Of a stretch of DNA of 64,000 bases, positions 60,749 to 64,000 are shown in pieces. The translations under genes and the position numbers were made by a program. Position 1 is the stretch's first letter. Each line of letters opens with the position of its first letter. Origin of the DNA: Clostridium oryzae (GTDB taxonomy: Bacteria > Bacillota > Clostridia > Clostridiales > Clostridiaceae); NCBI RefSeq assembly GCF_002029235.1, contig NZ_MZGV01000001.1, forward strand, positions 186,001-250,000, in the 5' to 3' direction. The notes beneath the pieces are model-generated. The model was given only the letters and a program-made list of their open reading frames with translations. It was not told where the DNA came from and did no database searches.

Positions 60749-60936
60749 TTATATGATGCATAATAAGATATTTAAAGAAACGGCTATAGAACCGTTTGTT
60801 TTGTTATGCAAATTGCAAGAAAGTTAAGTATTCTACACTCAATAATACATTACAGTAACCTTATGTTATGTATAACAAAAGGTAATAATAGTATTTGTTT
60901 TTGAGCCGTAAGAATTTACTTTCTTGCGGCTTTTAA
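60734..60936 (+). promoter_or_regulatory. Ribosome-mediated transcription attenuator of lsa(E)
   Basis: Segment 1 AACTTTTCTTGC (60734-60745, in the leader) can pair with segment 2 GCAAGAAAGTTAA (60815-60827). The terminator is GCCGTAAGAA (60905-60914) with TTCTTGCGGC (60921-60930), followed by TTTT. Segment 2 can instead pair with TTACTTTCTTGC (60916-60927) of the terminator arm. A stalled ribosome would free segment 2 and open the terminator. A TGTTAT/ATAACA hairpin at 60862-60875 lies between. Confidence 0.75.
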
Positions 60937-60962
60937 TATTTGTAAAAGAAAGGAAGATAAAC

Positions 60963-61025
60963 GTGATAGACAATGATACTATGTCATTCATGACAAAATC
61001 CTTGCAGAGTTGGATAACATTATAG
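60963..61025 (+). CDS. Possible 20-codon ORF between attenuator and lsa(E)
   Basis: GTG 60963 behind AAAGGAAGAT opens 20 codons (VIDNDTMSFM then TKSLQSWITL) and stops at 61025. It may be a second leader, or the remnant of a gene that lay upstream of lsa(E) in its earlier context. I do not recognise the peptide. Confidence 0.3.
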   Translation: MIDNDTMSFMTKSLQSWITL

Positions 61026-61090
61026 AGTAATTAATGCCGAAAACCGACTTTGCTTATAAAATTTTTATAATGTAAAGGAGGAAGAAATAT

Positions 61091-62575
61091 ATGTCCTTAA
61101 TAAATGTTTCAAATCTAACTTTTTCATATGAAGGAAGTTATGACAATATTTTTGAAAATGTAAGTTTTCAGATAGATACAGATTGGAAACTCGGTTTTAT
61201 TGGAAGAAACGGACGCGGTAAAACTACTTTCTTAAATTTACTGCTTGGCAAATATGCGTATTCCGGCAATATAAGTTCTACAGTTAAGTTTGAGTATTTT
61301 CCTTATGATGTGGAAGATAAGAGTCTATATACAATTGAAGTAATGAAGAGTATTTGTACGGAATGTATGGATTGGGAGATTTTTCGTGAAATATCATTGC
61401 TTGATGTTCAAGAAGATGCTTTATATCGTCCGTTTAATACATTGTCAAATGGTGAGCAAACAAAGGTCCTTCTTGCAGCTTTATTCCTTACAGCGAGTTG
61501 TTTCCTGCTTATTGATGAACCTACAAACCATCTTGACATCGATGCACGTAATGTAGTGCAAAACTATTTGAAACGCAAGAAGGGGTTTATTTTGGTATCT
61601 CATGATAGAAGCTTACTTGATCAATGTGTTGACCATATACTATCTATCAATAAAACGAATATCGAAATCCAAAAGGGAAATTTTACTTCTTGGTGGGAGA
61701 ACAAAACGTTACAAGATAATTTTGAACTGGCAGAAAACAAGAAACTCCTTAAAGAAATAGGAAGGTTGTCTTATGCAGCAAAACGTAGTTCAAACTGGTC
61801 AAATAAAGTAGAAAAAAGTAAATATGGAACAACAAATTCTGGTTCAAAACTGGATAAGGGTTATGTTGGACATAAGGCTGCAAAAGCGATGAAACGTGCC
61901 AAAAATATTGAGTCAAGACATCAGGAAGCCGTTTTACAAAAATCAGAACTGCTCCACAACATTGAACAATATGATGACTTAAAAATTTCACCACTTGAAT
62001 TTCACAAAGAGTGCTTAATAGAAGCGAATGATTTATCATTGTCTTATGGAGATAAAGAAGTATGCAGTAATCTTAATTTCAGAGTCAATATTGGTGATAG
62101 AGTTGCCATTATCGGAAAAAATGGGAGTGGTAAGTCTAGTATCCTAAAATTGATTAATGGAGATGATATTAAATTTACCGGAAATTTTATGCTAGCAAGT
62201 GGACTAAAAATTTCTTATATTTCGCAAGATACTTCATATTTAAAAGGTAATCTATCTGAATTTGCCTATAATAATAAGATCGATGAAACTCTATTTAAAA
62301 CGATTCTTCGTAAACTGGATTTTAATAGAGAGCAGTTTGATAAGAACATGGTGGATTTTAGTGCTGGTCAGAAAAAGAAAGTACTAATTGCTAAAAGCCT
62401 TTGTGAAAGTGCACATTTGTATATATGGGATGAGCCATTGAACTATATTGATATTTTTTCACGTATCCAAATTGAAAAAATGATTTTGGAATATTGTCCT
62501 ACACTATTGTTTGTGGAGCATGATGATGCTTTTTGCAATAATATTTGTACGAAAAATATTAATTTAGGTTTGTAG
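61091..62575 (+). CDS. lsa(E): ABC-F ribosomal protection protein Lsa(E)
   Basis: 494 residues, the usual length for Lsa(E). It starts MSLINVSNLTFSYEGSYDNI and contains LGFIGRNGRGKTTFLNLLLG (Walker A 1), LSNGEQTKVLLAALF (signature 1) and LLIDEPTNHLDID (Walker B 1). A long inter-domain linker carries YAAKRSSNWSNKVEKSKYGT. The second ATPase unit has IGKNGSGKSSILKL, DFSAGQKKKVLIAKSL and YIWDEPLNYIDIF. No membrane segments. Such proteins bind the ribosomal E site and expel pleuromutilins, lincosamides and streptogramin A. I recognise the sequence as Lsa(E) or a close variant. It stands behind AAAGGAGG and is followed 53 bases later by lnu(B). Confidence 0.93.
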   Translation: MSLINVSNLTFSYEGSYDNIFENVSFQIDTDWKLGFIGRNGRGKTTFLNLLLGKYAYSGNISSTVKFEYFPYDVEDKSLYTIEVMKSICTECMDWEIFREISLLDVQEDALYRPFNTLSNGEQTKVLLAALFLTASCFLLIDEPTNHLDIDARNVVQNYLKRKKGFILVSHDRSLLDQCVDHILSINKTNIEIQKGNFTSWWENKTLQDNFELAENKKLLKEIGRLSYAAKRSSNWSNKVEKSKYGTTNSGSKLDKGYVGHKAAKAMKRAKNIESRHQEAVLQKSELLHNIEQYDDLKISPLEFHKECLIEANDLSLSYGDKEVCSNLNFRVNIGDRVAIIGKNGSGKSSILKLINGDDIKFTGNFMLASGLKISYISQDTSYLKGNLSEFAYNNKIDETLFKTILRKLDFNREQFDKNMVDFSAGQKKKVLIAKSLCESAHLYIWDEPLNYIDIFSRIQIEKMILEYCPTLLFVEHDDAFCNNICTKNINLGL

Positions 62576-62628
62576 AGATTTTGAGTTGCCACAATAACTA
62601 AAAGATATTTACATGAAAGGGTGAAGAA

Positions 62629-63432
62629 ATGTTAAAACAAAAAGAATTAATTGCAAACGTTAAGAATCTTACTGAGTCAGATGAACGAATTACAGCTTGT
62701 ATGATGTATGGATCGTTTACCAAAGGAGAAGGTGACCAATACTCTGATATAGAGTTCTATATATTTTTGAAAGATAGTATAACCTCGAACTTTGATTCAT
62801 CCAACTGGTTGTTTGACGTAGCTCCGTACTTGATGCTTTATAAAAATGAGTACGGAACAGAGGTAGTTATTTTTGATAATCTTATACGTGGGGAATTTCA
62901 TTTCCTTTCTGAAAAAGATATGAACATAATCCCCTCGTTTAAAGATTCAGGTTATATTCCTGATACGAAGGCTATGCTTATTTACGATGAAACAGGGCAA
63001 TTAGAAAATTATTTATCAGAGATAAGTGGTGCAAGACCAAATAGACTTACTGAAGAAAATGCTAATTTTTTGTTGTGTAATTTCTCTAATCTATGGTTGA
63101 TGGGAATAAACGTTCTAAAAAGAGGAGAATATGCTCGTTCATTAGAACTCTTATCACAACTTCAAAAAAATACACTACAACTTATACGTATGGCAGAAAA
63201 AAATGCTGATAATTGGCTAAACATGAGTAAAAACCTTGAAAAAGAAATTAGCCTTGAAAATTATAAAAAATTTGCAAAGACCACTGCTCGATTAGATAAG
63301 GTAGAATTATTTGAAGCCTATAAAAATTCTTTGCTATTAGTTATGGATTTGCAAAGTCACCTTATTGAACAATACAACTTAAAAGTTACACATGACATTT
63401 TAGAAAGATTGTTGAATTACATTAGTGAATAG
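62629..63432 (+). CDS. lnu(B): Lincosamide nucleotidyltransferase Lnu(B)
   Basis: 267 residues, the exact length of Lnu(B), beginning MLKQKELIANVKNLTESDER. The nucleotidyltransferase motif is MMYGSFTKGEGDQYSDIEFY (G-S-x-x-x-G-x(7)-S-D-x-E). The rest is a helical C-terminal domain. It adds AMP to the 3-hydroxyl of lincosamides such as lincomycin and clindamycin. The lsa(E)-lnu(B) order is the known combination in Gram-positive multiresistance clusters. The other genes of that cluster (spw, aadE) are missing here. Ribosome site AAAGGGTG ahead. Confidence 0.94.
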   Translation: MLKQKELIANVKNLTESDERITACMMYGSFTKGEGDQYSDIEFYIFLKDSITSNFDSSNWLFDVAPYLMLYKNEYGTEVVIFDNLIRGEFHFLSEKDMNIIPSFKDSGYIPDTKAMLIYDETGQLENYLSEISGARPNRLTEENANFLLCNFSNLWLMGINVLKRGEYARSLELLSQLQKNTLQLIRMAEKNADNWLNMSKNLEKEISLENYKKFAKTTARLDKVELFEAYKNSLLLVMDLQSHLIEQYNLKVTHDILERLLNYISE

Positions 63433-63509
63433 GAGAGTAACGTTATTTACAGTATTGGGTACTGAAAATTAACAGCATACCTCAGTTTTTCAAAAAACAG
63501 CGAAGCCTA
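63433..63509. other. Short spacer after lnu(B)
   Basis: The 77 bases between lnu(B) and the attachment core hold no gene; a T-rich stretch (CAGTTTTTC) at 63483 may end the transcript. Reading in the frame of the following core gives no rlmD similarity before the core. Confidence 0.4.
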
Positions 63510-63562
63510 TGGATATGTTTCCGTCTACCGATAGTGTAAAAAACGCAGTAGATATGTTTCCG
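63510..63562. other. Right attachment region with two core copies
   Basis: TGGATATGTTTCCGT (63510-63524) equals the core at 11590-11604. GATATGTTTCCG recurs at 63551-63562. Both read D-M-F-P in one frame that is open from at least 63488 to a TGA at 63581-63583, as expected of left-over rlmD 3' ends. The 26 bases between the two copies are not rlmD-like. This points to stacked integrations at one site. Confidence 0.7.
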
Positions 63563-63586
63563 AGAACGGACATAATCAAATGACAT

Positions 63587-63706
63587 TCATTCTATCCTCT
63601 CAAGCCATGTTGAGACGGTTGTATTGATGTCACGCATATCTGGCAATTCGTAAATTTCAAAAACACAATATCTTGTGTCTTGAGGCTTGAAATATATTAT
63701 TATAGC
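63587..63706 (-). pseudogene. Fragment of a gene 3' end on the minus strand
   Basis: The minus strand reads YFKPQDTRYCVFEIYELPDM then RDINTTVSTWLERIE and a stop at 63587-63589. It is open for about 38 codons, interrupted upstream by a stop. The sequence looks protein-like but I do not recognise it, and it has no start. It is probably a relic of a neighbouring element. Confidence 0.35.
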
Positions 63707-63770
63707 CTACTTATCATTTTATCGTAAGAGAACACATAGATAGGCTAAACAAAGATGAGGAGGTGGACTG

Positions 63771-64000
63771 ATGGATTCAAAAATCTGGTATATTCCGGCA
63801 AAAAGCGACCGCTTTGAAAAGCCTGTCTGTATTTATTGCAGGGTCAGTACAACCAAAAAAGAACAGTTGTATAGCCTTGTTGTGTAGATTTCCGCTTTAA
63901 CAAGAGCAGTTGCAAACGTCAGTCAGTGGAGATTGACAGATGTGGATATTGGATCAGCCAAAGGCGACGTTCCACGTCGAGAATTTGAGCGATTGAGGAA
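63771..64000 (+). pseudogene. Serine recombinase gene broken by a stop codon (continues beyond window)
   Basis: ATG 63771 behind GAGGAGGTGG opens MDSKIWYIPAKSDRFEKPVC, then the catalytic motif IYCRVSTTKKEQLYSL. A TAG at 63885-63887 ends it after 38 codons. The same frame then continues ISALTRAVANVSQWRLTDVD and GSAKGDVPRREFERLR, which is normal recombinase sequence. A single base change (CAG to TAG) would explain the stop. It is the left end of a second element at the same target, and its recombinase is inactive unless the stop is suppressed. Confidence 0.75.

Larger units (their letters stand above)
11590..63524. mobile_element. Integrated siphovirus prophage with lsa(E)-lnu(B) cargo
   Basis: The element is bounded by a 15-bp direct repeat TGGATATGTTTCCGT (11590-11604 in rlmD, 63510-63524 at the right). 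Inside are a defence island, replication genes, a full packaging, head, tail and lysis set, and serine recombinases next to the right end. Resistance genes lie between the recombinases and the right repeat. All structural genes are intact, so induction is plausible. The right boundary could instead be the second core at 63551. Layout resembles rum-inserting phages of streptococci known from general knowledge. Confidence 0.8.

Noticed and set aside
60778..60805. AAACGG/CCGTTT followed by GTTTTG as the main attenuator terminator
   Set aside because: The stem is only six pairs and the T-run is broken; the 10-bp stem at 60905-60930 with TTTT is far stronger. It may be a pause hairpin.
11590..63524. 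The element as a conjugative element rather than a phage, because of serine recombinases and resistance cargo
   Set aside because: No relaxase, coupling protein or type IV secretion genes are present, while a complete head, tail and lysis gene set is.
1..64000. tRNA gene as the phage integration site
   Set aside because: No tRNA-like cloverleaf was seen at either end; the repeated core lies in rlmD.

Overview
The window looks like a chromosomal segment of a low-GC Firmicute, most likely a clostridium or a relative in the Lachnospiraceae. The evidence is AT-rich spacers, strong AGGAGG-type ribosome binding sites and the gene families present; the species cannot be read from the sequence. About 11.6 kb of host genes precede a roughly 52-kb tailed-phage genome (about 11590-63524) integrated in the 3' end of the host 23S rRNA uracil-methyltransferase gene (rlmD/rumA). 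The right end of the phage carries the antibiotic-resistance pair lsa(E)-lnu(B). Beyond it lie repeated copies of the attachment core and the start of a decayed serine recombinase, which suggests several elements have stacked at this target.

Host part (1-11648): the end of an FtsX-type permease with its ABC ATPase, two GNAT acetyltransferases, a DUF896 protein, several broken gene fragments, a TetR regulator divergent from a membrane protein, an operon for beta-glucoside uptake and hydrolysis (AraC regulator, GH3 glycosidase, GPH symporter), then rlmD.

Left arm of the prophage (11.6-19.8 kb): a defence or modification island. An XRE regulator and a C5-cytosine methyltransferase face a convergent operon of XRE regulator, PLD-type nuclease, Z1-type ATPase and a second PLD-type nuclease. 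It reads as a restriction-modification-like system with two paralogous NgoFVII-like nuclease subunits, one of which lacks the catalytic lysine. A large ImmA-like metallopeptidase with a C-terminal helix-turn-helix follows.

Early region (19.8-31.1 kb): a heavily folded untranslated stretch, a phage sigma-like factor, DUF2800, DUF2815, family A DNA polymerase, antirepressor, VapE primase/helicase, VRR-NUC nuclease, SNF2-type helicase and an ArpU/DUF1492-type late regulator. A bipartite motif with an exact 16-base gap occurs three times, each time ahead of a gene block (20739, 25037, 56748), and may be the promoter used by the phage sigma-like factor. Repeats of GGAACAAG with an AT-rich tract after vapE suggest a replication origin.

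Late region (31.1-56.6 kb): four to five 10-bp repeats sit in front of a -10 box. They are followed by HNH, small terminase, a SAM synthetase, two more DNA methyltransferases (one with a repetitive target-recognition region), large terminase, portal, ClpP-like protease, HK97-type capsid, connector proteins, tail tube, tail chaperones with a canonical A AAA AAC -1 frameshift site, tape measure, Dit, Tal, an FN3-repeat protein, holin and amidase. This is a complete long-tailed (siphovirus) set.

Right arm (56.7-63.5 kb): a SHOCT-like protein, two large serine recombinases flanking a recombinase-like protein without a catalytic domain, then lsa(E)-lnu(B). The resistance pair sits behind a leader peptide (MYNFSC) and an attenuator whose segments can pair in two exclusive ways, so induction by stalled ribosomes is likely. 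Overall this appears to be a mobilisable, resistance-carrying phage related in layout to the rum-inserting phages of streptococci (phi-m46.1 type); that relationship is from memory of gene order, not from a search.
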